Below, one piece after another: positions 1 to 8,153 of a stretch of DNA of 64,000 nt. The position numbers were made by a program, and so were the translations under genes. The stretch spans positions 124,001 through 188,000 of the forward strand of contig NZ_JABBEA010000004.1 of NCBI RefSeq assembly GCF_012912005.1. Direction: 5' to 3'. A model generated the notes under the pieces. That model searched no databases. It was not told the origin of the DNA and saw nothing but the letters and a program-made list of their open reading frames with translations. Source of the DNA: Paenibacillus sp. SZ31 (lineage in GTDB: Bacteria > Bacillota > Bacilli > Paenibacillales > Paenibacillaceae). Every line of letters starts with the position of its first letter. The stretch's first letter is position 1.

Positions 1-111
1 CCCTGGTTTGACTTTGCGGTAGTTACCCACATTTTACACTGGATATGTGGATAACTATAGTCACACCTTGACAAATGTATTCGTCCACTCTTCAATGTTC
101 CTCCATAATAA

Positions 112-143
112 GACAAAAGCAGACCTTGTCGTTCAAGGCCTGC
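112..143 (-). terminator. leuA intrinsic terminator
   Basis: A hairpin with 10-bp arms (119-128 and 134-143, one G-U pair) is followed on the minus strand by a T-rich run. It lies about 90 bases past the leuA stop. Positions 1-111 show no other feature I can support. Confidence 0.8.
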
Positions 144-232
144 CCGTTGCTTACTTCCTATATGCCATGCACATTTACATCGAAGCGGTATTGCTCCTAT
201 CGCTGCTGCAAATGCGATCTGACCAAGATGAT

Positions 233-1789
233 CTACGCATGTACTTGTTCATGCTGTTCGGAAGACTCGGCCTTAAGCCCAGCAGCATTACAAGCCGCTA
301 CATAAGCAAGGCCGGCAGCCATGACGATATCATTATGTGTTGCCGTTCCCCGGAACTCACGTCCTGCACGCTCCACAGTAACTACCGCCTCTGCGCTTGC
401 ACCTTCTCCGCCACTCAAGGCATGCATCTCCATATCGACAAACGCAATATCATCGGAAATGCTCTGACTAATTGCACGAATGGTCGCATCCACGGGTCCC
501 CCACCAACGGCAGAGTAGGACTGTTCTCCAGCGCTAGTGCGAATTCGAACGGCGGCCATTCGATCCGTCATGCTGCCCGCCGTCACTTGCAATTCAACCA
601 ATTCATAATCCTGTGCAGGAATATTCATGGTCTGGCTAACCATCTGCAATAACTGGTCATCACTGACCACTTTTTGCTGGTCTGCGGTTTCTTTGAACAC
701 CTCATACAATTGCTCCATCTGTTGCTCATCCGGCTCAAAACCGTATTTGCGAACCCGATCCTTCAGCGCGTGACGACCGGAGTGTTTGCCCAGAATAATC
801 ATGCTGCGTGGGATACCCAGCGCTTCCGGGTCCATAATCTCATAGGTGCTCCGATTCTTCAGCAGACCATCCTGATGGATACCGGATTCATGCTGAAATG
901 CATTACGTCCCACCACCGGCTTGTTGTACGCAATCGGGAAGTGCATTGCACGGCTGATCTGACGAGAGGTCTCATACAGTTGGTTCAGCTTAATATTGGT
1001 CGTTGCACCAATTACATCTCCTCGAGTCTCCAGCGCCATAATCAGCTCTTCCAGTGCACAGTTCCCCGTCCGTTCCCCAATACCATTGATGGTCACTTCA
1101 ATCTGGGAAGCACCATTGGCAATCGCAGCTAGGCTATTGGCTACGGCCAGGCCCAGATCATTATGACAGTGGGCACTATAACGAACCTGATCGCCGCCTC
1201 TTGCACCCTCACGTACCCGGCGGAACATCTCTCCATACTCATGTGGCAGAGCATAACCCACGGTATCTGGCAGATTGATAATGCTGGCTCCTGCTTCAAT
1301 CGCTACTTCGACCATCTCAATCAGATCATCCATCTTCGTCCGTGCCGCATCCATCGCGGTGAACTCTACAATGTCCGTGAACTGTCGTGCATAAGATACC
1401 ATCTCACGGGCCGTAGCCACCACTTCACTGCGCGGACGACGCAGCTGATGCTCAATATGAATATCCGAAGAAGAGATAAATAGGTGAATTCGACGTCGTG
1501 CTGCATCCGCCGTTGCTTGAACGGCTGCATCAATATCGCCTTTGACCGCGCGCGCGAATCCACAGATCTCCACGTTCTGCAACTGTCTCGAAATCGCCTG
1601 AACCGCCGCGAACTCACCCGGACTGGAGATCGGGAATCCAGGCTCAATGACGTCGATGCCCAGAGAAGCCAGTTGGTGTGCCAGTTCGATCTTTTGCTCG
1701 GGTTGCAGACTTGCCCCTGGTGCCTGTTCTCCATCACGCAGCGTTGTATCAAAAATCTCAATCATGCGTTTGTTATTAGTTGTTGTCAT
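233..1789 (-). CDS. leuA: 2-isopropylmalate synthase
   Basis: Condenses acetyl-CoA with 2-oxoisovalerate, the first committed step of leucine synthesis. The 518-residue product has the full LeuA layout. The N-terminal TIM-barrel carries DTTLRDGEQ at about residues 14-22 and the metal-binding HCHNDLG near 210. The linker contains GKHSGRHAL, and a C-terminal LeuA dimer domain (last ~120 residues) normally provides leucine feedback inhibition. The ATG at 1789 is preferred because GGAGG lies nine bases upstream; TTG and ATG codons 6-9 bases earlier sit too close to it. The gene stands alone, without leuBCD in the window, behind a tandem leucine T-box leader and a terminator, so it is probably a monocistronic unit induced by uncharged tRNA-Leu. 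Identity is certain by motif and length. Confidence 0.96.
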   Translation of the reverse strand: MTTTNNKRMIEIFDTTLRDGEQAPGASLQPEQKIELAHQLASLGIDVIEPGFPISSPGEFAAVQAISRQLQNVEICGFARAVKGDIDAAVQATADAARRRIHLFISSSDIHIEHQLRRPRSEVVATAREMVSYARQFTDIVEFTAMDAARTKMDDLIEMVEVAIEAGASIINLPDTVGYALPHEYGEMFRRVREGARGGDQVRYSAHCHNDLGLAVANSLAAIANGASQIEVTINGIGERTGNCALEELIMALETRGDVIGATTNIKLNQLYETSRQISRAMHFPIAYNKPVVGRNAFQHESGIHQDGLLKNRSTYEIMDPEALGIPRSMIILGKHSGRHALKDRVRKYGFEPDEQQMEQLYEVFKETADQQKVVSDDQLLQMVSQTMNIPAQDYELVELQVTAGSMTDRMAAVRIRTSAGEQSYSAVGGGPVDATIRAISQSISDDIAFVDMEMHALSGGEGASAEAVVTVERAGREFRGTATHNDIVMAAGLAYVAACNAAGLKAESSEQHEQVHA

Positions 1790-2010
1790 ATCCATCAACC
1801 TCCATCAAATTTTTATAAACATTTTCGTTGCGACCCACGAGCCACAGAACACCCGCTGATCGCCGTCACTGTTGTTATATATTTTGTTTGTAAACGCGTA
1901 TGTTGTTTGTAGCTTCATTACAACAGAGTGTACGTCGACTTACACCCTGACCTTCTGATTCTTCAATCTCCATATGGTTCATTCCCTTGCCCACCCTGCT
2001 GCCGGCAGCA

Positions 2011-2369
2011 AACACAAATAACCCGCCATCTCGTATAAGAGACGGCGGGTTATTATCCCCTCCGCGGTACCACTCTCGCTTGATGGGCCAGACTTGCGCC
2101 GGACTCCATCCACCTCGTCGTCTCCGAGATCCGCTGGATTGTGCATGCACGCACGACACCACTGGAATTCGGAGAAACACCCTATAACGGGGGTTAACCG
2201 TTGCTGTGTAGCACATGTCGTTGTCCATCAGGACAACTGGGCAATTGATATCGTCCCCACGCTTCCACAACTCCGTTCCCGGGCGAGATTCGAAGGATTC
2301 CAGCCACTGCGTCGCACCACCCCGCAGCTCTCTGAGCGCTTTATCGTTCTACTGCTCCCGTTCATCACA
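2011..2369 (-). ncRNA. T-box riboswitch 1 (Leu), leuA-proximal
   Basis: Second of two T-box leaders in series upstream of leuA. On the minus strand, Stem I opens near 2368 with a GATGAAC..AGTAG-type sequence, and an AGAGAG motif follows around 2330. The specifier position reads CTC (2287-2285), a leucine codon. The T-box core TGGTACCGCGG is at 2062-2072. The competing terminator is the GC-rich hairpin at 2020-2051 with a T-rich tail. By family knowledge, uncharged tRNA-Leu pairs with the specifier and the T-box bulge and stabilises the antiterminator, allowing leuA transcription. Confidence 0.92.
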
Positions 2370-2412
2370 TTTATCATATGACCTAACTTCATTCATCCTT
2401 ATTTTGAAAATC

Positions 2413-2795
2413 AAAAAAGCCTGCCACCTCATGCAATAATGCAAGAGACGACAGGCTGTTCACCTTCGCGGTACCACTCTTGTTGACTTCCTTCCTGTTC
2501 ATTCAAGACAACCCCTGAATGCTTTCGCATATCCGGATCACTTGAAGCAGCCTGAAAGCCCCCTCAGTTATCGTCAGTCGATCCTTGTAATAACGGTCCT
2601 ACCGACAACGGCCCATTCACGGAGGCAACCCGTAACCATGTACTTTGGGCCATGATCGGCCTTCGGATTCTCCCGGGGAGTCACCGTGTTCCATCGTTCC
2701 GCTTCCAGGTGAGTTTCGGGTTTCCTTCGACTGCGTTGCACCATATCGCAGCTCTCTAAGACCGGGATTGACCTTACTATTCCTGTTCATCGCGT
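2413..2795 (-). ncRNA. T-box riboswitch 2 (Leu), promoter-proximal
   Basis: First T-box met by RNA polymerase. Stem I begins near 2792 with GATGAACAGGAATAGTA, followed by AGAGAG near 2757. The specifier aligned with that of the other copy is again CTC (2713-2711, Leu). The T-box core TGGTACCGCG is at 2467-2476. The terminator hairpin (2418-2457) ends in six T on the minus strand. It has its own complete terminator, so leuA transcription must pass two independent tRNA-Leu checks. Confidence 0.92.
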
Positions 2796-2837
2796 TTATC
2801 AGTTCAGGAAGATAAATTCCTGTTTAAATTTGTAACT

Positions 2838-2867
2838 AATATACATTCTTCACATCCAGGCTGTCAA
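2838..2867 (-). promoter_or_regulatory. sigma-A promoter of the leuA T-box leader
   Basis: On the minus strand, a perfect -35 TTGACA (2867-2862) is followed by 18 bases and -10 TATATT (2843-2838). The predicted start near 2831 is about 1 kb upstream of leuA, so both T-boxes are in the same transcript. Confidence 0.85.
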
Positions 2868-2898
2868 CTCTTAATCTCAAACTGCCTGTCTATATAAA

Positions 2899-3087
2899 CT
2901 ATAAGTGCGTGTTCAAAAAGATCGGTTTTCAGTACCGAGAAGATGGGATGAAGCTAGAAATGGAGTAGCGGAGCGTAGTCAAAACTACGTGAGCAACGGA
3001 CATTTCGGCTGAATTCCATATTCGATGCTGATGATGCCGCTAGGCATCATTCGTAATCAAAAGCGGGCTTTTTGAACAACCTCTATA
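2899..3087 (+). repeat. MITE-like interspersed repeat, copy 1
   Basis: A repeat of about 185 bp whose ends are imperfect inverted repeats: AGTGCGTGTTCAAAAAG at 2904-2920 and the complement of TAGAGGTTGTTCAAAAAG at 3068-3085. A near-identical copy lies inverted at 59737-59926, and a fragment at 13341-13405. Internal hairpins are visible (GATGCC-GCTA-GGCATC near 3032-3047; GTAGT-CAAA-ACTAC near 2974-2987). No coding potential is evident. It is probably a non-autonomous mobile element; no transposase is present in the window. Its right edge contains the tsaD stop codon. Confidence 0.85.
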
Positions 3088-4138
3088 AGGACTGAACGGA
3101 CCATTGCTCCAGAGAAAGTCCAGGGTCTGCTTTGGCATCAAACTCAGCAATTTCTCCCCGTTGCCATTTCAGATACGCAGCCGCTCCAATCATGGCCGCA
3201 TTATCCGTACAATATTCCATCGGCGGGATTAATAGTTCAAGCCCTTCCTTCGCACAACGCTCTTGTAACGCCGAGCGCAACCCCCGGTTAGCTGCAACAC
3301 CACCGCATAACAGTAATTGCCGTGAACCGTACTCACGAACTGCTCTTACGGCTTTCTCCACCAACACTTCTACGACAGCTTCCTGGAAACCACGTGCAAC
3401 CGCAGATGGCTCCAACGTTTCTCCGCGCATTTTGGCCTGATTGAGCGCATTCAGTACAGCAGACTTCAGACCACTGAGACTGAAATCATACGAACCTGCT
3501 TCCAGCCATACCCGTGGTAACGGCACCACATTCTCCGCTTCAGACGCCATCCGGTCCACATGCGGACCTCCCGGATAAGGACAGCCCAATGCACGGGCTA
3601 CTTTGTCATACGCTTCGCCTACGGCATCATCACGCGTACGGCCAATCAGTTTGAACTTGCCCTCGGATTCCATATGCACGAGTTCTGTATGTCCACCTGA
3701 TACGACCAGTGCCATTGCCGGATATTTCAGTTCATGAGTAAGTCGGTTGGCATAGATATGCCCAGCAATATGATGTGTGCCAATGAGCGGCTTGCCCAGT
3801 GCCATCGCCAGCGTTTTGGCTGCAACGATTCCTACCAGCAATGCCCCCACCAGTCCCGGACCTTGCGTCACAGCAATCGCACTCAGATCACGCGGACGAA
3901 TGCCGGACTGCTCGATCGCTTGTTCTAGCATCAGCGTAATGACTTCAACGTGTTTGCGTGAGGCCACTTCAGGTACAACGCCGCCGAATGCCTTATGGGT
4001 CTCGATCTGACTTGAGATCAGATTGGACAGCACTTCCCGTCCATCCTTAACTACCGCTACCGCTGTTTCATCACAGCTTGTCTCCACCGCCAATATATAG
4101 GATGGTGCAGAATTTATTTTTTCATTGAGTTCGTTCAT
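3083..4138 (-). CDS. tsaD: tRNA t6A threonylcarbamoyltransferase TsaD
   Basis: Transfers the threonylcarbamoyl group to A37 of ANN-decoding tRNAs, working with TsaB and TsaE. The 351-residue Kae1/Gcp-family protein has SCDET near residue 21, the metal-binding HIAGH at 123-127, and the ASKHA signatures VVSGGHTEL, YDFSLSGLKSA and GGVAANRGLR. The ATG at 4138 overlaps the rimI stop by four bases (ATGA), so it is preferred to an upstream in-frame ATG. Last gene of tsaE-tsaB-rimI-tsaD. The TAG stop (3085-3083) is also the conserved first triplet of the repeat element beyond it, so the original C-terminus may have been altered by insertion. Confidence 0.96.
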   Translation of the reverse strand: MNELNEKINSAPSYILAVETSCDETAVAVVKDGREVLSNLISSQIETHKAFGGVVPEVASRKHVEVITLMLEQAIEQSGIRPRDLSAIAVTQGPGLVGALLVGIVAAKTLAMALGKPLIGTHHIAGHIYANRLTHELKYPAMALVVSGGHTELVHMESEGKFKLIGRTRDDAVGEAYDKVARALGCPYPGGPHVDRMASEAENVVPLPRVWLEAGSYDFSLSGLKSAVLNALNQAKMRGETLEPSAVARGFQEAVVEVLVEKAVRAVREYGSRQLLLCGGVAANRGLRSALQERCAKEGLELLIPPMEYCTDNAAMIGAAAYLKWQRGEIAEFDAKADPGLSLEQWSVQSL

Positions 4139-4656
4139 GAATCCAGTACGCTTCCTTCCTCTTCGCCGCTCCGGCCTGCAGACGGTAAGTTCGCCCACAT
4201 AATCATCGCATCTTCCCCATTATCGGAGTAATATCCTTTACGAAGACCCGCCGATTCAAACCCTTTTTTCTGATATAAACGCTGGGCAATGATGTTCGAG
4301 ACTCTAACCTCCAGCGTCATTCGTTCCATGCCGAGATACGCCGCTGTACTCATGATTTCATCCAGTAACTTTTCACCAAGCTTGCGTCCACGATACGCGC
4401 CTCTAACTGCAATATTGGTAATATGGGCTTCATCCATGATTGTCCACATACCTGCATAGCCAATGGCTTTTCCTTCTAATTCCATCACCATATATTTAGC
4501 AAAATGATTGTGCGTCAATTCATTTTGAAATGCTTCTTCCGTCCAGGGCAGGGTAAAGGCCTCATGTTCAATCTCCATCACATCGGGAATATCCGCGAGT
4601 GTCATGAACCTGAACTGAAGCGCTGCTTCCTGCTTATTATTCACCACGTTGTCCAT
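4135..4656 (-). CDS. rimI: ribosomal protein bS18 alanine N-acetyltransferase RimI
   Basis: A GNAT-family acetyltransferase of 173 residues. It shows the acetyl-CoA pyrophosphate loop pattern (VRGAYRGRKLGEKLL), LEVRVSN, and the C-terminal LYQKKGFESAGLRKGYY typical of RimI. Family members acetylate the N-terminal alanine of ribosomal protein S18, though many Gram-positive RimI proteins have broader specificity. A strong purine-rich site (GGGGGAGGGG) precedes the ATG by six bases. The gene lies between tsaB (17-base gap) and tsaD (4-base overlap), the usual Bacillota order. Confidence 0.93.
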   Translation of the reverse strand: MDNVVNNKQEAALQFRFMTLADIPDVMEIEHEAFTLPWTEEAFQNELTHNHFAKYMVMELEGKAIGYAGMWTIMDEAHITNIAVRGAYRGRKLGEKLLDEIMSTAAYLGMERMTLEVRVSNIIAQRLYQKKGFESAGLRKGYYSDNGEDAMIMWANLPSAGRSGEEEGSVLDS

Positions 4657-4673
4657 CTGCTTCCCCTCCCCCT

Positions 4674-5528
4674 TTAGCCTTTGCGCAGCAGATTGGCTTC
4701 CGCTTCAGACAGCTGGGTGTAATTCGGCACCAGCGCATGCACGTCATCACGCTGACCTGCAAGCAGCGCCGCGGCGCCTAGGCGCCCAACCCAGCGGCCT
4801 TCCAGCTCATAAGGTACGAGCTGGAGCGCCGTTCCTGCGGGGCAGCTAAGCTCCGCCGCTGCCGCAGCATGGGGGCCCGTCTCGCCGACGATCCAGACGG
4901 CTGCGGGCCGCTCTTCCGGCGCCGCCTCTGCCATGCGGGCGGCGAGGGCTTCCAGCCATCCGTCCATCTTGCGGATGGCATCAGGCGCCAGACGCCGGGG
5001 CGCATCGCTCCCGGCGGAGGCAAACAGCGCGGTGCACGCTTGACCGCGCCGTGCATCCACAAGCGGAACGATCCAGTGGACAGGGGCAGCACCTGTGCTG
5101 CCCTGGTCCGCGGATGGCGTTCCGCCAGCCCCTGCTGCGGCATCCTCTGCCGCAGCTGCTGCCTTGGCGGCGAGGCCGCTGTGCCAGCCGCCCCAGGCGA
5201 GAGCCTGAAGGCTGGACACCCCGGCTACGGGGATGTCCCACGCCCAGGCCAGTGTCTTCGCCGCGGTCACCGCAATGCGGATGCCCGTGTATGAGCCTGG
5301 GCCAACGCCGACGGCAATACCGTCCAGCTGACCAGTCTCTGTGCTGCTGGCGGCCAGCAGCTGCTCCATTACGGGTACAACGTGTACCGAATGATTGCGC
5401 TCTGCCCGTTCATTGCGTTCTTCCAGAAGCGCATGATCTTCCATCATCGCCGCTGCCATCACTGCGGTGGATGTATCCAACGCCAAAAACCGCTGACGCG
5501 GCTCTTTTTGTAAATCTTCCATCATCAT
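4674..5528 (-). CDS. tsaB: t6A modification subunit TsaB
   Basis: Inactive TsaD paralogue that forms the scaffold of the t6A complex. The 284-residue product begins with the ASKHA strand FLALDTSTA and contains GVGPGSYTGIRIAVTAAKTLAWA, diagnostic for TsaB. The ATG at 5528 overlaps the tsaE stop (ATGA). The family is usually about 230-240 residues; the extra length here is an alanine-rich, high-GC region in the middle (runs such as AAKAAAAAEDAAAGAGG, around 5100-5200) and further Ala-rich stretches. The DNA at 4.75-5.3 kb is clearly more GC-rich than its neighbours. Function is confident; the inserted segment is probably a surface linker. Confidence 0.93.
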   Translation of the reverse strand: MMMEDLQKEPRQRFLALDTSTAVMAAAMMEDHALLEERNERAERNHSVHVVPVMEQLLAASSTETGQLDGIAVGVGPGSYTGIRIAVTAAKTLAWAWDIPVAGVSSLQALAWGGWHSGLAAKAAAAAEDAAAGAGGTPSADQGSTGAAPVHWIVPLVDARRGQACTALFASAGSDAPRRLAPDAIRKMDGWLEALAARMAEAAPEERPAAVWIVGETGPHAAAAAELSCPAGTALQLVPYELEGRWVGRLGAAALLAGQRDDVHALVPNYTQLSEAEANLLRKG

Positions 5529-6007
5529 TTGACTCCATTCTGTCTGAACTGTCGGCACATGGCTGCATAAGTCTCGCCGTACCCATCCAGTGTAATCGTT
5601 CGATCCTCTAGGCCCGTTGTCTCAATCTGCACATGCAAGTGCTCTTGCGGCAGCAATTCGGGAATGATGCTTGACCACTCCACCAGACTGACTCCGGCTC
5701 CATAGAAATATTCATCAAGTCCAAGCTCATCCGCTTCTTCCAGCGAAATGCGATATACATCCATGTGATACAAGGGCAGGCGCCCTTCATATTCCTTGAT
5801 TAGCGTAAATGTGGGACTGCTCACCACATCACGTACACCCAAATGCCAAGCAAATTTCTGTGAAAATGCCGTTTTCCCCGCGCCCAGATCACCATCCAGC
5901 GCAATCACCATGCCGGCGTTTGCCTGTCTGGCGAGTGCGGACGCGAGCGCTTCTGTATCTGCAATGCCATGGGATTGATACACCCACTGCTCGTGCGTCT
6001 GATTCAA
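5525..6007 (-). CDS. tsaE: t6A modification ATPase TsaE
   Basis: P-loop ATPase that drives the TsaB/TsaD t6A cycle. Walker A GDLGAGKT lies near residue 40, followed by SSPTFTLIKEYEG and LYHMDVYRI, the TsaE signatures. The TTG at 6007 is chosen because AAAGGTGG lies eight bases upstream; the GTG at 6019 falls inside that ribosome site. First gene of the four-gene operon, 45 bases downstream of a good sigma-A promoter. Length (about 160 residues) is normal. Confidence 0.94.
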   Translation of the reverse strand: MNQTHEQWVYQSHGIADTEALASALARQANAGMVIALDGDLGAGKTAFSQKFAWHLGVRDVVSSPTFTLIKEYEGRLPLYHMDVYRISLEEADELGLDEYFYGAGVSLVEWSSIIPELLPQEHLHVQIETTGLEDRTITLDGYGETYAAMCRQFRQNGVK

Positions 6008-6057
6008 TATACGCCCCACCTTTGGCGGTCCAGCCGCCTGAGTTCACTTTGAACCTT

Positions 6058-6086
6058 ATTATATCGGTCCCTTTCTTCCCCCGCAA
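6058..6086 (-). promoter_or_regulatory. sigma-A promoter of tsaE-tsaB-rimI-tsaD
   Basis: On the minus strand, -35 TTGCGG (6086-6081), a 17-base spacer and a perfect -10 TATAAT (6063-6058). It lies just downstream of the terminator of the preceding sspH unit. Confidence 0.7.
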
Positions 6087-6177
6087 CATCGAAGGAACAA
6101 GCGCAAATATAAACGTGCATTATTAGACGGGTCTGGAAACTTGCTTCCTTCGGAGTTTTCAGACACCCATTAGGAAA

Positions 6178-6206
6178 AACAAAAAACCGGCACCTCTCGG
6201 TACCGG
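6178..6206 (-). terminator. terminator after sspH
   Basis: On the minus strand, an 8-bp stem CCGGTACC/GGTGCCGG with GAGA loop is followed by six T, G and five more T. It separates sspH from the tsa operon. Confidence 0.85.
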
Positions 6207-6274
6207 CCGTCCTACGTACATATTTTAGCTTTTTTTCACTCACCGATTCCACAATAACTACAGGCTACTTGTAA

Positions 6275-6463
6275 CTACTCCTCCAACCGATCCACACGTA
6301 CCGTCTGGGTATTTCCCGGCCTGCTGCCAACCTGAACGGTCGCCATGCCATTGGCTTCATCCACATTCTCGATCCAGACTGGATCTCCCTCCAATGTAAC
6401 GGCAATGGTATCCTTCGAATCATAGATCGCTTTGGCTCGCTTTGCATCCATCATCTTATTCAT
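6275..6463 (-). CDS. sspH: H-type small acid-soluble spore protein
   Basis: A 62-residue protein matching the SspH family: MxxxRAKxIxDSxxTIxVTLEGxPVWIENVDE near the N-terminus and a short C-terminal strand region. SspH-type proteins are minor SASPs made in the forespore. The ATG at 6463 has GAAGGGG just upstream and overlaps the stop of the preceding gene by eight bases, so the two are translationally coupled. A terminator follows. Its presence marks the organism as a spore former. Confidence 0.87.
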   Translation of the reverse strand: MNKMMDAKRAKAIYDSKDTIAVTLEGDPVWIENVDEANGMATVQVGSRPGNTQTVRVDRLEE

Positions 6464-6752
6464 AGTCCCCTTCCGGATCATCATGTGACTCTCGAACCAT
6501 GCTATCAGTTGTACTTTCACCAATATGACCGTTATCTTCCGTAACCTGACCTCCACCTAACCCTTCATTCACCATCCGGTCAATGTCGAGCATGAATGAC
6601 TCCCGATCAAGGGGTAATTCTTCCGAAGTGACTGCTTCCCAATTCACAGCTGTAGCTGGTGTATAAAATTCTTCAGCGCTTTCAGCATCAGCAAGAGGAT
6701 ACGGAGTAAAAGCATGCTTATGCGCTTCCTCTTCATCCCGTCTGTTACTCAT
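6456..6752 (-). CDS. small acidic protein of unknown function
   Basis: I do not recognise this 98-residue protein. It is acidic and hydrophilic, with no signal peptide or membrane segment, and contains AFTPYPLADAES and ESFMLDIDRMVNEG followed by a Gly-, Glu- and Asp-rich tail. The ATG at 6752 is chosen for its GGGAGGTG ribosome site; the reading frame is open further upstream without one. It overlaps sspH by eight bases and diverges from ku. This suggests co-expression with a spore protein and perhaps a forespore role, which is inference from context only. Confidence 0.72.
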   Translation of the reverse strand: MSNRRDEEEAHKHAFTPYPLADAESAEEFYTPATAVNWEAVTSEELPLDRESFMLDIDRMVNEGLGGGQVTEDNGHIGESTTDSMVRESHDDPEGDYE

Positions 6753-6843
6753 TTCGGCACCTCCCGGCTTAATCATTGCAAGATCACTTCTCTTATGATC
6801 CCCGAGTCTCGCCGAACCATACGAATTCATTCGTTTATAAGAC

Positions 6844-6873
6844 GATTATCCCTCGCACCAGATGCCCATACTA
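6844..6873 (+). promoter_or_regulatory. sigma-G-like promoter of ku
   Basis: The -10 CATACTA (6867-6873) matches the forespore consensus CATWHTA. The -35 GATTA (6844-6848) matches GHATR at four of five positions, with an 18-base spacer. It lies about 35-40 bases before the ku start. In Bacillus subtilis the ku-ligD pair is a known sigma-G target, which supports the assignment. Confidence 0.55.
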
Positions 6874-6913
6874 TTGAATATAAATGTACCCTTTTGAAAG
6901 GAGCCGATCTATG

Positions 6914-7822
6914 CATACCGTCTGGAAAGGTGCAATCAGTTTTGGCCTTGTGCATGTCCCTGTCAAAATGTTCTCGGCTACCGAAGACAAAGACATCTCC
7001 ATGCGCTACATCCATAAAGTCTGCGGTAGCCCGCTCGCTTATGTTCGTCAATGTCCATCCTGTGAAGTGGACGTGAAGTGGGAAGAGATCACCAAAGGCT
7101 ATGAATATGAAAAGGGAAAGTTTGTACTCTTCGAGAAAGATGAATTGGAAGCGTTAAATGATTCCACCAGCAAAACCATTACCATTTTGGATTTTGTGGA
7201 TTTGACTGAGATTGATCCGATCTATTTTCAGAAAACATATTACCTATCGCCCGATCAGACTGGGGGTAACGCCTATCAGCTCTTGATGAACGCGATGCGG
7301 GATACCGGCAAGATTGGCATCGCCAAAATTTCCATCCGCTCGAAGAGCAGTCTGGCTGCCATACGTGTACTGGAAGATTGCCTCTCCATGGAGACGATTT
7401 TCTATCCCGACGAGATTCGTCCTGTCTCCCAGGTGCCCAACTTGCCAGAAGTGCAGAACGTGAATGAGAAGGAACTCACGATGGCAAAGCTGCTGATTGA
7501 TCAACTGTCTACGCCTTTTGAACCCGGTAAATACACCGATGACTATCGCAGCAAACTGCTGGATCTTATCCAGCACAAAGTGGCAGGCGAAGAAATCAAG
7601 ATTGCCCCAGCCAAACCTGAAGCCAATGTAATGGATTTGATGGCTGCTTTACAGGCAAGTATTGAGGCTGTGAAGCCCATTCCAGCTGACCCTGGGACAA
7701 CAACCGCCAAGCCCAAGAAACGTGCACCACGAAAAACATCCGCTCAAGCTGTTGTCGGTGGAGAAACCGATGCACCTGCTCCAGCCAAAAGAAAAAAGGC
7801 AACACCCAAACCGAAAGTTTGA
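6914..7822 (+). CDS. ku: Ku protein of bacterial non-homologous end joining
   Basis: Homodimeric DNA-end-binding protein that recruits LigD to double-strand breaks. The N-terminal MHTVWKGAISFGLVHVPVKM is the Ku signature. The beta-barrel core (about 1-255) continues through YLSPDQTGGNAYQLL and LIDQLSTPFEPGKYTDDYRSKL. The last ~50 residues form a Lys/Pro-rich tail (KPKKRAPRK, KRKKATPKPK), a region that in other bacteria aids DNA binding and LigD stimulation. The ATG at 6914 has AAAGGAG seven bases upstream. A sigma-G-like promoter suggests forespore expression. Its partners, a ligase and a primase-polymerase, are at 10390-12303 on the same strand. Confidence 0.95.
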   Translation, partial: HTVWKGAISFGLVHVPVKMFSATEDKDISMRYIHKVCGSPLAYVRQCPSCEVDVKWEEITKGYEYEKGKFVLFEKDELEALNDSTSKTITILDFVDLTEIDPIYFQKTYYLSPDQTGGNAYQLLMNAMRDTGKIGIAKISIRSKSSLAAIRVLEDCLSMETIFYPDEIRPVSQVPNLPEVQNVNEKELTMAKLLIDQLSTPFEPGKYTDDYRSKLLDLIQHKVAGEEIKIAPAKPEANVMDLMAALQASIEAVKPIPADPGTTTAKPKKRAPRKTSAQAVVGGETDAPAPAKRKKATPKPKV

Positions 7823-8153
7823 TTGTCGCCCAGGCAAGAACGATTCCGTTATATGCCTATGTAATCAGTTCAACTCAGGTCCGGCTTTACAGTCGGATTT
7901 TTTTGTTTTACAGAAATATTAGAACAATTCTTCTCAATCAAACGCCAGCTATATTCGCAAATACGATTGACGAAAGGTGATTTATATTTTATATTAACTT
8001 ATGAAAAGTAACTTATTTATGAATATACAGTTATCTTACATTTGCTGCTTCAGCCAAGTGACGAGTGCAATTCAATAATTCGATTCAACGCATATACGCA
8101 ATCAAACGATTAGCCCAATTATCTATTGATTAAACAATCCGGAGGAAACCATT
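7823..8153. other. ku to VOC-gene intergenic region
   Basis: Contains the ku terminator and an inverted repeat TAACT...AGTTA (8009-8013 and 8029-8033) within an AT-rich stretch that could be an operator for the following dioxygenase-like gene. A GGAGG ribosome site is at 8140-8144. No gene is seen. Confidence 0.5.
7880..7905 (+). terminator. ku terminator
   Basis: A 6-bp hairpin (TCCGGC/GTCGGA, one wobble) is followed by seven T. Confidence 0.65.

Noticed and set aside
1875..2439. Several frames across the leuA leader on both strands
   Set aside because: They lie on the T-box riboswitches, whose RNA features explain the sequence.
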